NCBI GenBank assembly: GCA_017795085.1
Contig: CP051246.1
Coordinates: forward strand, 2,172,514-2,236,513
Direction of reading: 5' to 3'
Origin: Salegentibacter sp.
GTDB lineage: Bacteria > Bacteroidota > Bacteroidia > Flavobacteriales > Flavobacteriaceae
Length of the DNA stretch: 64,000 nt
A program made the position numbers and the translations under genes. Of the stretch, positions 45,657-55,164 are shown piece by piece (positions within the stretch are counted from its first letter, which is position 1; every line of letters begins with the position of its first letter). The notes under the pieces are model-generated. The model saw nothing but the letters and a program-made list of their open reading frames with translations. It did no database searches and was not told the origin of the DNA.

Positions 45657-46712
45657 TCAGTTACCATCCGGTAATTCCTTAAGGTAATCTATAATTTCAG
45701 ATACCGTGGTTTTAGCTGTTTTTCCAACTCCGTAAATGGTTGCCGAGGCGAAACCGGTCCAGTTACCGTAACCTACCAGCCATAAGCCGTCTATTTCCTT
45801 AGCGTCCGTACCTTTGGTTTCTATCTTATTGTCTTTTATTATATCCAGAGAACGAAGATGGGCAAGGTTGGCTTTAAAACCAGTACACCAAATCACAGCA
45901 TCAAATTTTTCTTTTTCTCCACTTTCCCAAACAACCCCATTTTTATAAAAAGATTTGAAGGGCCTGACATCTTTATATACCTCCCGGGCTTTTGCCTCTT
46001 TTACCGTAGCTATCTGAACTATATCACTTAAAGAAACTTTCTCTTGTTGGTCGGTCTCCTTATTAAAATACTGGTTATTGGCCTGATTAAACAAATACCG
46101 ACCATCAATATGTTCTGGTAGAAAATGAGGCGCCTCCAATGTCACCCATTTTGTAGTTGCCACTTTAGAAACCTCTGCTAAAATTTGGGCCCCGGAATTT
46201 CCTCCACCAACTATAAGCACCTTTTTTTGATGTAAATTATCCAGATTTTTATAGTCTTTAGAATGAAATTGTAATCCCTCAAATTCATCCATTTTTGGAT
46301 ATTCCGGTATAAATGGATTTTTTGCCGTTCCGGTAGCGCTCACCAAAGTTTTACCGAATACCTCCCCTTTATTAGTTACTAGCTTAAAGAGTTTATTTTC
46401 TTTGAAAACCTCTTGAACTTTGATTTTTCTTTGAATGGGAAAATCATATCGTTTTTCATAGGCTTGCAAGTACTCTAAGAATTCATTTTTTGTCGGGTAC
46501 TCGAAGGAGCCTGGAGGCATTTGCCAGCCTGATAAGGAACTATATTTTCTAGGTGAAAATAATTTCAGACTGTCCCAGGTTTTTAACCAGGCCCCACCTG
46601 CTTTTTCCTGATCATCAAGTAATATGTAATCAATATCTTTCCGCCTAAAATAATAGGCTACAGATAAACCAGCTTGTCCACCACCTATTATTACAGTATC
46701 ATAAATTTTCAT
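45657..46712 (-). CDS. Flavin-containing monooxygenase-like oxidoreductase (ArsO/CzcO type)
   Basis: 351 residues of a two-dinucleotide-binding flavoprotein. The FAD motif 'VIIGGGQAGLSVAYYF' is at residues 7-22, followed by 'GGAWLKTWDSLKLFSPRKYS' near 41-60, typical of the ArsO/CzcO group. The NAD(P)H motif 'VLIVGGGNSGAQILAEV' lies near 170-186 and 'LWLVGYGNWTGFAS' near 318. Members are found in arsenic and metal-resistance clusters, but substrates are poorly known. No arsenic genes are next to it here, though a metal-efflux operon shares the island. Cytoplasmic, monocistronic. Confidence 0.82.
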   Translation of the reverse strand: MKIYDTVIIGGGQAGLSVAYYFRRKDIDYILLDDQEKAGGAWLKTWDSLKLFSPRKYSSLSGWQMPPGSFEYPTKNEFLEYLQAYEKRYDFPIQRKIKVQEVFKENKLFKLVTNKGEVFGKTLVSATGTAKNPFIPEYPKMDEFEGLQFHSKDYKNLDNLHQKKVLIVGGGNSGAQILAEVSKVATTKWVTLEAPHFLPEHIDGRYLFNQANNQYFNKETDQQEKVSLSDIVQIATVKEAKAREVYKDVRPFKSFYKNGVVWESGEKEKFDAVIWCTGFKANLAHLRSLDIIKDNKIETKGTDAKEIDGLWLVGYGNWTGFASATIYGVGKTAKTTVSEIIDYLKELPDGN

Positions 46713-46901
46713 TCACCGTTATTTTTCACATTACAAGGTTAAATAAATAACCAGAAAAGACCATTTCTATTCCATTGGCACTAAAAAGCCATAATCATTT
46801 TTTACTTCATCGGCTTTTATAATGATAAAAATAGATGCAAGGAAGGAAAGATCGCGGCCAAAGCAATATTTAACTTAGAAATAAAAAACAGGAAAATCTT
46901 C

Positions 46902-47669
46902 TTATTTTGTTTCTCTTAATGCTGTTGCATAAGCATTGGGTAATTTGCTATCCTCCACAGCACGAGTTGTTTTTTCAATATCATATTCAAACCTGATAAA
47001 TTCCACTTTAATGCTATCTTTTAAAGATTTTGAAGAATTTTCATCAAGATGAAGGATTACATAACAGCCCCGTTTATCATCGTCTTTTGGTTTACCAACA
47101 GATCCTATATTGATTGCATGTCGGAATTGCTTACCCTCGGAATCTTCTAAAATGCGATGGTAAGGTTTGTGGGGATGGCCGAAACACAAAATGTCTGCAT
47201 TGGATTTTTGCAAGATCCTGAGTAAACTTTTTTCAGGTCTGTCTTCAGAAAGATATTCATTTATTTTCCGCGGACTGCCGTGAACCAGTAAAAGATTTAG
47301 TTTTTCTTCATTTAGTTGAAATTCAACATTAATATGTGCCGGTAAGGTGCATAAATATTGCCTTTCTTCATCTTTTATCAGATCATTGGTTACCGCGATG
47401 CTTATCGCACCATTCGCTTTCTCTTCATCCGTTTTATAGGCACAACCGCAATCATCGCTAGTCCTTCCTATTCCAAAATCATAATTTCCGGCAATGGTAG
47501 GAATTCGTCTTTCACGGATTTCATTTATAACTTCATTTGGCCACATATTATAGCCCACCAGATCTCCTAAACAATAAGTTGCATCGGGTTTGTGTTTTTC
47601 TACATCTTCAAAAAAAGCTTCCAGGGCTGGAAGATTGGCGTGAATGTCTGAGAATAATGCGATTTTCAT
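46902..47669 (-). CDS. Metallophosphoesterase, YfcE/calcineurin-like
   Basis: The 255-residue enzyme has the dimetal-site motifs in order: 'IALFSDIHANLPALEAFF' at 3-20 (D, H), 'YCLGDLVGYNMWP' near 32 (G-D), 'IAGNYDFGIGR' near 58 (G-N-x-D), 'LLVHGSPRKI' near 127 (H) and 'DILCFGHPHKPYHR' near 154 (G-H-x-H). It is a phosphodiesterase or phosphatase, probably cytoplasmic. The substrate cannot be told. Flanked by REP-like copy 2 on the right and the flavoprotein on the left. Confidence 0.85.
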   Translation of the reverse strand: MKIALFSDIHANLPALEAFFEDVEKHKPDATYCLGDLVGYNMWPNEVINEIRERRIPTIAGNYDFGIGRTSDDCGCAYKTDEEKANGAISIAVTNDLIKDEERQYLCTLPAHINVEFQLNEEKLNLLLVHGSPRKINEYLSEDRPEKSLLRILQKSNADILCFGHPHKPYHRILEDSEGKQFRHAINIGSVGKPKDDDKRGCYVILHLDENSSKSLKDSIKVEFIRFEYDIEKTTRAVEDSKLPNAYATALRETK

Positions 47670-47804
47670 TTTTTATATAATTTAGGTTGATCCTATATTT
47701 TTACGATCTTCTAATTATTTTATATTGCAATATAACGATTAACAAAATAAACTAAAAACTTATCTAAGCTGTTTCAATATGAAAAAAATATTAATAGTAA
47801 AGGC

Positions 47805-47858
47805 GCAAGATGTGTGCCTGTGGACACAATCTTGATTGCTCCCGATGGTCGCAATAAG
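47805..47858. repeat. REP-like palindromic element, copy 2
   Basis: Inverted copy of the element at 42458-42511. The hairpin CAAGAT...ATCTTG spans 47806-47834. The apical stem GTGCC/GGCAC of copy 1 becomes GTGTC/GGCAC here, keeping a G-U pair on one strand. The right flank (TTAAGGGAAA) also resembles the flank of copy 1. Confidence 0.7.
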
Positions 47859-47898
47859 AAAAAGAGAGGCTTAAGGGAAAAAATTGTTTATTTATAAT

Positions 47899-48550
47899 TT
47901 AACCTTTCTGAGTATAACTTGAAACAATACTTTCAATATCGTCTTTAATAAACTCCCAGTATTTTCCCAATAAGCATATGGGATCGAAATCATTATCGGC
48001 TTCTGAAAAATCAGTAAAGTTTTGAAGTATTAATTCTTTGTCGTGATTATACGGGTAACGCTTTTCGTGGAGTTCTAACATTTGCGACAGATTGAAGGAA
48101 TCTAAAAGTGCATGTAGGTCCCAAAAGTCTTTTTTTCGGCCTCCACGTTGAACCACATCAATCTTCATCGCAATAATTTCTTTTAGGCTGGCCATACGTA
48201 TTGAATCTTCCACAAATGGCGGTTGAATAAAGGTATCCGTATAAAAAATATCTAGCTTGATAGAATTTTCTTCATTTTCCCCGATAAAATATGATTTTCC
48301 AAAGGCCGGCTCCATTTCTAAATGATCAACATAGGGGAAAGTCTTTTCGAGATAGGCCGTAATACTTTTAAAATCAATCGATCCATACTCAGTATCACTA
48401 AAAAGATCAATATCGATAAGATTCCCGATGACCAATTTGTAAGCTCAACGCGGTACCGCCAACTAACCGGAACCCATTAAATTCTTTTGCAGCCATAAGC
48501 TGAATCAAACTATTACGAAGTAGTGGGGTTACCGTATTATAATGGAGCAT
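47899..48550 (-). pseudogene. AbiEii-type nucleotidyltransferase toxin, frameshifted
   Basis: The ATG at 48550 opens a frame reading 'MLHYNTVTPLLRNSLIQLMA...FRLVGGTALSLQIGHRES'. It runs out of frame at the AA pair at 48418-48419 and would otherwise continue 'IDIDLFSDTEYGSIDF' in the next frame. Removing one base restores the canonical GGTALxLQ...HRxSxDIDLF nucleotidyltransferase motif and a full toxin of about 216 residues ending near 47899, including 'GGRKKDFWDLHALLD'. The AbiE/MenA family transfers nucleotides to tRNA or other RNA. As sequenced it is inactive. It sits 9 bases downstream of its antitoxin. Confidence 0.85.
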
Positions 48551-48559
48551 CCTGGGTAA

Positions 48560-49042
48560 TTATTTTGTAGAAACCGTATAAGGTTTTCTGGCTACGGAGC
48601 GAAGGGCATTATCTACTTTTTGCTGTCCATAAAACCGAATGATTTCCTCCTTCTCAGTTTCGTTGCCTCGCTCAAATACTCTATTTATAACAGCCTTACT
48701 ATGTTTTTGCCAATCAATATGATTAATATCAGTGTCCCAAAACAAGGATTCTCTAAGCAAGGATAAATTTGGTGTTTTTAATTGAAGCTTTTCTTTTTCT
48801 CTTTTTATTTCATAATAGGTCTGTAAAATTGCCAATCTTCCTTCTTCTAATCCAAGTTTTTTCTCAATTTTAAGTGCCAGGGGTGTATTTAGATTCCTTT
48901 TCCCATTGGTAATGGCATTCAGTGTTTGCGGATGTTCCTGTATGGCCAAAGCGAAAGGGCGTTGTTTTAAGAAGCGTTTTTTTAATTCACGCTTTAAAAC
49001 AATTCCCGGGTGTATACCTTTATATTTTAATAAATCATCCAT
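48560..49042 (-). CDS. Antitoxin: XRE-like HTH plus DUF6922-type domain
   Basis: 160 residues. The N-terminal half, about 1-70, resembles a HigA/XRE helix-turn-helix ('GIVLKRELKKRFLKQRPFAL', 'NAITNGKRNLNTPLALKIEK'). The C-terminal part has the DUF6922 pattern ('LFWDTDINHIDWQKHSKAVI' then 'RVFERGNETEKEEIIRFYG', about 100-140). Such proteins act as antitoxins that bind DNA and repress their own operon next to AbiEii toxins. The toxin is frameshifted while the antitoxin frame is intact, so the toxin has been lost but not the antitoxin, which is the tolerable order. Confidence 0.82.
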   Translation of the reverse strand: MDDLLKYKGIHPGIVLKRELKKRFLKQRPFALAIQEHPQTLNAITNGKRNLNTPLALKIEKKLGLEEGRLAILQTYYEIKREKEKLQLKTPNLSLLRESLFWDTDINHIDWQKHSKAVINRVFERGNETEKEEIIRFYGQQKVDNALRSVARKPYTVSTK

Positions 49043-49070
49043 GTTACAAATATAAACAATTTTGTTTACA
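49043..49070 (-). promoter_or_regulatory. Promoter and operator-like dyad of the toxin-antitoxin operon
   Basis: On the minus strand TATATTTG (49053-49046) matches TAnnTTTG and ends only 3 bases before the antitoxin ATG, so the transcript may be leaderless or nearly so. Directly upstream is TAAACAAAATTGTTTA (49053-49068), a dyad whose arms TAAACAA/TTGTTTA overlap the promoter. This suits self-repression by the antitoxin. Confidence 0.5.
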
Positions 49071-49777
49071 GATAATCAATATATTTTATTCTATTAATAA
49101 CTTCAATCCGAATATTTAAAAATATAGTTTTTAAAAACCTAGTTTGACCATTTACTTTTTTCATCTTAAGCATTTTCCTTTTGGGGTGAATGGAAAATCA
49201 TTTTAGATAAGGACGATTAAATTTCATTTATTCTTCCAGCGCCATCGCATTACCTTTGTATCTACATCTTCAAGTTTTGAAATTATAGAGGAGCTATAAA
49301 TAGCCTTGCGGTTTATGCGCTCCGGTTAATTTCAAAATTAGGTTTTTTAACATCGAAAGGTTTAGGGGATGTAAGAAGGATTTTTAAAGAAATTCTGATA
49401 TCCTGATCGACAAACTTAAGTTAACCCGACTCGAACTTAGACCACAAAACTAGCCCATATTTCCCTCTTATGACTAAGAATAGCATAGAGCTAGATCAAG
49501 GCATTTTCAACTTTTAAGGAATTAGGACAGTTGAATAGCTATATATAAAATTATTAATCAAAAAAACATGGATTAATTACCATAATTATCACTAAAACAG
49601 GATGGAACAGGATACTCTATAGATTTATGAGTTGTAAATTATAACCTGATTAAAAAATCGCAGTTATATTTCCGTAATAAATTTTGAGGAATTTGCTAGT
49701 TAATTGTGGATATAGAATAGATTTTAAATCTACATTAATTATCCAATAAAATACTGTAGAATGAGAACAATAATAAA
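49071..49777. other. Gap before the lyase gene; contains repeat copy 2
   Basis: About 700 bases without a supported gene. The first part, 49145-49432, is the structured repeat described separately. The remainder up to 49777 shows no convincing promoter, RNA or reading frame. Confidence 0.5.
49145..49432 (+). repeat. Structured ~290-bp repeat, copy 2
   Basis: Opposite orientation to copy 1 at 42133-42425. The most striking part is GGAGCTATAAATAGCC TTGC GGTTTATGCGCTCC near 49290-49323, a stem whose arms are kept in both copies despite base changes. Confidence 0.7.
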
Positions 49778-52201
49778 ATGAAACAAATAGTATTAGTAAT
49801 TTTAGCTGCATTTATGAGTATCCAATGTAGCACTAGTAATAATGATTCCACTGATAAACAACCTTTAAAAGTAGATTTTGATTTTGATGGGAGAAAATTG
49901 GTGGAAGTACACGAACCTGAATATCACTCCTGGGTGATTGGAGAAACAAATTCTTTCCAAAAAAAGATAGAAAATATTCAGTTTTCTGTATCGGGAGAAT
50001 TACAAACTAATTGGGATAAAACAGGTGTACAAGCACCTTATTATGCCCGATTGGTGAATGATGGCCTTGTTGCAGAAAAGAAACTGACTCTCAAAATAGA
50101 AGGACTTGCTGAAGGGAGTCATTCACTACTCACTTTTCATAATTCCTTAAGTGGGGAAAAAGAAAAGGATGAATCAGCAATTAGCATTTTAATAAATGGA
50201 GAAAAAGTGCAAAGCGTTCAACCAACATACAAAGCGAAATCTACTATAAAAAGTAGCATGACTTACCTGCAATTTCAGGTAGGAGAAAGTGGAACTGTTG
50301 AGATACAGTTTTTAGGAGAACAACCTATTGTGAATGGCTTTGAACTGAATGGTGAAAATATGTTGAAGCAAGCGAGAACTCCTTTCCCCGAACATTTAGA
50401 TGAACATGTGCCTATAGATAAAAATTTTACACTTGCCTGGGATTCTCCAAAGGATATTCAATCACATCAATTATATTTTGGAACCGATGATAAAGCAATC
50501 CGAACTGCGACCAAGGATTCGGAACTTTATAAGGGAGAACTGGACAAAAATTCATTTGCTGTGAGTGACCTGTACAGTATGGAGCACTATTACTGGCGGG
50601 TAGATGAAGTATATGAAAATGGTGAAACGGTGAAAGGAGAAGTTTGGGAGTTTAAACCGGCCCAACTTGCCTTTCCGGAAGCTGAAGGCTATGGCCGCTA
50701 TGCTATTGGTGGTCGTGGCGGTAAAGTGGTTGAGGTAACGAACTTAAATGATAGTGGTCCTGGAAGCTTACGACATGCTATAGAAAAAATAGAAGGACCA
50801 CGAACAATTGTGTTTCGGGTGTCTGGAGAAATAAAATTAAAAGACAGAATTATTGCCAATGATAAATACCTAACCATTGCCGGTCAAACCGCACCAGGCA
50901 AAGGCATTGTAATTACGGAAGCTCCCATTGGTTTAACGGGAGATGATGGTATGATGCAATTTATGCGTGTTAGACTTGGCGCCGGACGAACCTTTGATGG
51001 AATGGGACTCACAGGGGCCAATCACAGCATTGTTGATCATTGCTCCATTAGCTGGACCATTGATGAAGGCTTTAGCTCAAGAGGCGCACAAAATATCACC
51101 TTACAACGAACGCTTATCTCTGAAGCCCTCAATGTTGCCGGACATGATCATTACGAAGAAGGATCAATGCATGGATATGCAGCAACCATTGGTGGAGAAG
51201 TAGGTAGCTTTCATCATAATCTATTGGCACATAACTTTGGTCGAAATTGGAGTCTTGGCGGTGGTGTAGATGGAGATGGTTATTATTGGAGTAAAATGGA
51301 TATTCGAAATAATGTGGTTTATAACTGGGGGCATCGGACAACTGATGGTGGTGCCAATGAAGTGAATTTTGTAGGCAATTACTACAAACCAGGACCGGCA
51401 ACCACTTTCTTTTACGCTTTAAATGCACAACATGAAGCCTATGGAAAAGGAAAACAACAATATTATTTTGCAGATAATGTAATGCCTGGACATTTTGGTT
51501 TGCAGAATCAAGAAGATGGCCGTACCATGGAAATATCAGACAATGCGGTAGTAGACTATGAAACCTATCTCGATAAACCCTTCTTTAAAAGTTATGTCAC
51601 TACACATTCTGCCAGAGAGGCATATAAAAATGTTTTGTCTGATGTAGGGGCAAATGTTTCTTTAGATAATCATGACCAACGAATGATTCGTGAAACTCTT
51701 GATAGTACTTATACCTATATGGGTGAAAAAAGTGAACTTGGTGGTATGATTGATACAGAAAAAGATGTTGGTGGCCTAGAAAATTACCCGAAGGAAACTC
51801 GATCTGAAGACTGGGATACTGACCATGATGGCTTACCAAATTGGTGGGAAGAAGCTAAAGATTTAAATCCTCAATCAGATGATGGAGACTTTTCTGAGTC
51901 GAATGCCGATGAAGATAAAAATGGATATACCCAGTTAGAGGAATATTTACATTGGATATCAGAACCGCATTATAATATTAATTCCGGAGAAGAAGTTAGC
52001 TTTTCAGTAGAAGAATTATTTAAAGGTTTCCGGAATAGTCCTAAATATGATGTGGATAGTAAAGAGAACCTGGATGCTTCCATAGAAGACGGGGAGTTGA
52101 GCTTTAGTTCTAAAGAAAAGGGATTTGCCCAATTAACTTTATCAGTAGAAGATGCGGCCGGGCATACTATGAAGCGGAAAGTAATGGTATTTGTAAAATA
52201 A
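49778..52201 (+). CDS. Pectate-lyase-like lipoprotein (polysaccharide lyase, right-handed beta-helix)
   Basis: 807 residues with a lipoprotein signal ('LAAFMSIQC' at 9-17). Residues 30-200 look like a beta-sandwich. About 210-295 has a Fn3-like module ('FTLAWDSPKDIQSHQLYFG'), and from 302 runs the lyase domain: 'FPEAEGYGRYAIGGRGGKVV', 'VTNLNDSGPGSLRHAIE' and then 'LTIAGQTAPGKGIVITE', as in PL1-type pectate lyases of Bacteroidota. A C-terminal segment 'DTDHDGLPNWWEEAKDLNP' near 681 is a calcium-binding loop. It is an outer-membrane or surface enzyme that likely cleaves acidic polysaccharide by beta-elimination. No SusCD pair is next to it. Confidence 0.85.
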   Translation: MKQIVLVILAAFMSIQCSTSNNDSTDKQPLKVDFDFDGRKLVEVHEPEYHSWVIGETNSFQKKIENIQFSVSGELQTNWDKTGVQAPYYARLVNDGLVAEKKLTLKIEGLAEGSHSLLTFHNSLSGEKEKDESAISILINGEKVQSVQPTYKAKSTIKSSMTYLQFQVGESGTVEIQFLGEQPIVNGFELNGENMLKQARTPFPEHLDEHVPIDKNFTLAWDSPKDIQSHQLYFGTDDKAIRTATKDSELYKGELDKNSFAVSDLYSMEHYYWRVDEVYENGETVKGEVWEFKPAQLAFPEAEGYGRYAIGGRGGKVVEVTNLNDSGPGSLRHAIEKIEGPRTIVFRVSGEIKLKDRIIANDKYLTIAGQTAPGKGIVITEAPIGLTGDDGMMQFMRVRLGAGRTFDGMGLTGANHSIVDHCSISWTIDEGFSSRGAQNITLQRTLISEALNVAGHDHYEEGSMHGYAATIGGEVGSFHHNLLAHNFGRNWSLGGGVDGDGYYWSKMDIRNNVVYNWGHRTTDGGANEVNFVGNYYKPGPATTFFYALNAQHEAYGKGKQQYYFADNVMPGHFGLQNQEDGRTMEISDNAVVDYETYLDKPFFKSYVTTHSAREAYKNVLSDVGANVSLDNHDQRMIRETLDSTYTYMGEKSELGGMIDTEKDVGGLENYPKETRSEDWDTDHDGLPNWWEEAKDLNPQSDDGDFSESNADEDKNGYTQLEEYLHWISEPHYNINSGEEVSFSVEELFKGFRNSPKYDVDSKENLDASIEDGELSFSSKEKGFAQLTLSVEDAAGHTMKRKVMVFVK

Positions 52202-52245
52202 AGAAATGATTTTTTATTCATCAGTAATTGAATTAAATGTTACAT

Positions 52246-52293
52246 CGAGCGCAGTCAAGATAATTTAAAGAACCTTAGCCTGCGCTCGTTTTT
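52246..52293 (+). terminator. Rho-independent terminator after the lyase gene
   Basis: CGAGCGCAG at 52246-52254 pairs perfectly with CTGCGCTCG at 52280-52288, followed by TTTTTAT. It lies 45 bases after the lyase stop and separates it from the barrel-protein gene. Confidence 0.85.
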
Positions 52294-52439
52294 ATACTGA
52301 AATAAAAACCTATGCCCATTAACCAATATTACATACCTAGAACCATTTTTCTAATCATAAAAAAGAAAGCCTAAGGAGAATAATTACCTAACTAGCTACT
52401 GTATTTATAATTTTCGGTGCTGTACAATCTATTTCTTAT

Positions 52440-55151
52440 ATGAAATATTCTATATGTTTATTCGTATTGTTTCTTGGTACTACTGTATTCTCCCAGGAAA
52501 TTCAGATTACTGGTAAAATTACAGATGAAGAAGGTGTTCCATTGGAATCTGCAACTATCTATGTGGAAAAGGTTTCAGATAGTAGTATGATAAGTTATAC
52601 GGTCTCTGATAAGAATGGTCAATTTGAATTAAACGGCCGTACCAAGGATAAAAAGGCAAATTTCTTCGTGTCATTTTCTGGGTTTACCCCATATCAGAAA
52701 ACCCTTGAATTAAAAGATGAAATAGATCTTGAAACCATAATTATGAAAATTCAGGAAAACACCCTGGATGAAGTTTTAATTACTGCATCAAGCGCGCCCA
52801 TGACCATTAAAAAAGATACCGTGGAATTTAATGCAGGTTCATTTAATACCCGACAGAATGCAAATTTGGAAGATGTGATGAAAAAGCTACCGGGTGTAGA
52901 AGTCGACAGAGACGGAAATATAAGCATTAATGGAAAACCTATTACCAGAATTATAGTCAATGGGGAAGAATTCTTTGGCGATGACCCGCAAATTGCACTT
53001 AAAAACCTTCCCAAGGAAGTAATCAATAAAATTCAGGTTACAGATACAAAAACCGAATCCCAGGAATTTACCGGTGAATCTGGTGATTCAGATAATAAAA
53101 CAGTTAATATTACTATAAAGGAAGATAAAAATAAAGGATATTTTGCCCGGGCCACCCTTGGCGGGGGAACAGATGAACGCTACGAGATGAATAGTATTTT
53201 TAATTATTTTAATGATGAATTCAGAACGAGTATAATTGGAGGTTCCAATAATATAAATAGTTCAGGATTTAGTTATGATGAAACTTTTGGGTCTATGGGT
53301 AATACTGATGGTGGTAATGGAATAACTAAATCCGAAACTGCAGGGGTAAATATAACTAATGAATGGGAAGATATATGGGACGTAGAAGAGGTGGAATCAG
53401 GAGGAGATTATTTTTTTGGAAGGAATGATACCCGTCGTAGTTCTTCTTCACAAACGGAATATTTATTACCCGATTCGCGGTATCAGAAGAATTCTGAACA
53501 GGAAAGCAATACGTTGAATGATAGCCATCGGGCCAATGCAGAATTTGAAGTAGAGTTCGATACGCTTAGCCGGTTGTCTGTAGAAACTGATTTCGATGCA
53601 AACCTCGGAAAATCTACCGGAAAAGATTATTCAGAATCCATAGCTGAAAGTGGTGATTTGATCAATAATACCAGTACATCCGACAATCAGTCCAACACGG
53701 GGCTTTCTTTTGATAATGAAATCGATTTTATTCAGAAATTTGGAAAAGGCAATGCCTTTTTAAGTCTAGAGTTTTCAAACAGTCATGAAAAACAAAAAAG
53801 TGAGAATTTTTATTATTCAGAAAGCACTTTCTTTCAGGAAGGAAATGAAAGAACGGAAATTCAGGATCAATATATAGATGAACAGGAAAATGAGGATGCC
53901 TATTCATTTGAGCTCCGACAGCGAAGTGTCCTCTTTGATATTTTATTCCTTGATGTGTCCTATGATTTTGACTATAATCATTCCAGAAATAAAAGGTATG
54001 TATATGATGAATCTGAAAATTCTGAAGGGGAATACGATAGCTTAAACGAGCTTTTAAGCAATGACTTTGAATTAATAACTAGAAGACATGCACCCAATAT
54101 AGGATTTGAGTATGAGAAAAATTTTTGGGAAATAGAAGCAGACGTGGGAATATTGTATGCTCAGATTGAAAATTTTAACCTATTTGAAGAAACAACTTTT
54201 AAAAACGATTACACCAATTTTGGTTTAAATATTGACGTTGAACATGAAAGGGAAGGAAAAGGAAGTTATGAAATTGAATACGAAACCGAAGCTGAAATTC
54301 CTTCCATTCGTGAATTACAACCTATTGTTGACCGTACAGATCCTCTACATATAATTGAAGGAAATCCTGAACTGAAACGAACCTATAGCCATGATATAGA
54401 TATGGAGTACAGAATCTATGATTATGATACAAGAGAGGGTATTTCCAGCTGGGCTTCATTAAATTTTATTCAGAATAATGTATCATCCATAAGTACAATT
54501 GACGAAGACCTTGTAAGATATACAACATATGTTAATGTAGATGGAGATATGAATGCAAATGCTGGGGTCTCTTATAGCAAAGACATAAAAAAAGAGGATA
54601 ATCAATTTAAATTTCGAGTAAAGCTTGATGGATCCTATGATAAAAATATTGGCTTCACCAATGCGGTAAAATTTCGGGCGGAACAATTTTCTCTAAGTCC
54701 AAATATTCGTCTGACTTATACCATAGAAGATATTTTGGAGGTAAATCCGGAGTACGATCTTGAATATCAGAGCTCCCAATATGATATTAATCCAGACAGA
54801 AATCAAGATTTTACCAATCATCGATTAGGGATGGAATTCGTTTCCTACTGGCCCGAGAATATGCTTTTTGCAAATGATTTTTCTTATCGTTACTTGCAGA
54901 ATGTTGCACCAGGTCTGGAAAATTCTTCTATTTTATGGAATTTAAGTCTTGGCTATCAGTTTCTTAAAGATGATGCTGCAGCTGTTCAGTTGAAAGTTTA
55001 TGATTTATTGGATCAAAACGTGGAAACACGAAGAATAATAGAAGAGGATTACATCAGGGATACTAATAATCTAATATTAACACGCTATGCAATGTTTAGC
55101 CTGAGTTATAAGTTTAGTAATTTCGGGGGACGGGCTAAAAATAATAGCTAA
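52440..55151 (+). CDS. Outer-membrane beta-barrel protein, TonB-dependent-receptor-like
   Basis: 903 residues. A signal peptide (1-19, 'LFLGTTVFSQ') is followed by a CarboxypepD_reg-like domain at about 20-105 ('ITGKITDEEGVPLESATIYV'). A plug-like region comes next at about 110-215 with 'TVEFNAGSFNTRQNANLEDV' and 'RIIVNGEEFFGDDPQIAL'. From about 230 runs a long beta-barrel domain rich in Asn, Asp and aromatic residues. This is the OMP_b-brl_3-type family, related to TonB receptors but usually without a SusD partner. It may import peptides, siderophores or oligosaccharides, but the ligand is unknown. A terminator and a 239-base gap separate it from the lyase gene. Confidence 0.85.
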   Translation: MKYSICLFVLFLGTTVFSQEIQITGKITDEEGVPLESATIYVEKVSDSSMISYTVSDKNGQFELNGRTKDKKANFFVSFSGFTPYQKTLELKDEIDLETIIMKIQENTLDEVLITASSAPMTIKKDTVEFNAGSFNTRQNANLEDVMKKLPGVEVDRDGNISINGKPITRIIVNGEEFFGDDPQIALKNLPKEVINKIQVTDTKTESQEFTGESGDSDNKTVNITIKEDKNKGYFARATLGGGTDERYEMNSIFNYFNDEFRTSIIGGSNNINSSGFSYDETFGSMGNTDGGNGITKSETAGVNITNEWEDIWDVEEVESGGDYFFGRNDTRRSSSSQTEYLLPDSRYQKNSEQESNTLNDSHRANAEFEVEFDTLSRLSVETDFDANLGKSTGKDYSESIAESGDLINNTSTSDNQSNTGLSFDNEIDFIQKFGKGNAFLSLEFSNSHEKQKSENFYYSESTFFQEGNERTEIQDQYIDEQENEDAYSFELRQRSVLFDILFLDVSYDFDYNHSRNKRYVYDESENSEGEYDSLNELLSNDFELITRRHAPNIGFEYEKNFWEIEADVGILYAQIENFNLFEETTFKNDYTNFGLNIDVEHEREGKGSYEIEYETEAEIPSIRELQPIVDRTDPLHIIEGNPELKRTYSHDIDMEYRIYDYDTREGISSWASLNFIQNNVSSISTIDEDLVRYTTYVNVDGDMNANAGVSYSKDIKKEDNQFKFRVKLDGSYDKNIGFTNAVKFRAEQFSLSPNIRLTYTIEDILEVNPEYDLEYQSSQYDINPDRNQDFTNHRLGMEFVSYWPENMLFANDFSYRYLQNVAPGLENSSILWNLSLGYQFLKDDAAAVQLKVYDLLDQNVETRRIIEEDYIRDTNNLILTRYAMFSLSYKFSNFGGRAKNNS

Positions 55152-55164
55152 GGATAAAATTTAA

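Noticed and set aside
50967..51203. Frames on either strand within the lyase gene
   Set aside because: Shadows of the long lyase frame, with no independent start signals.
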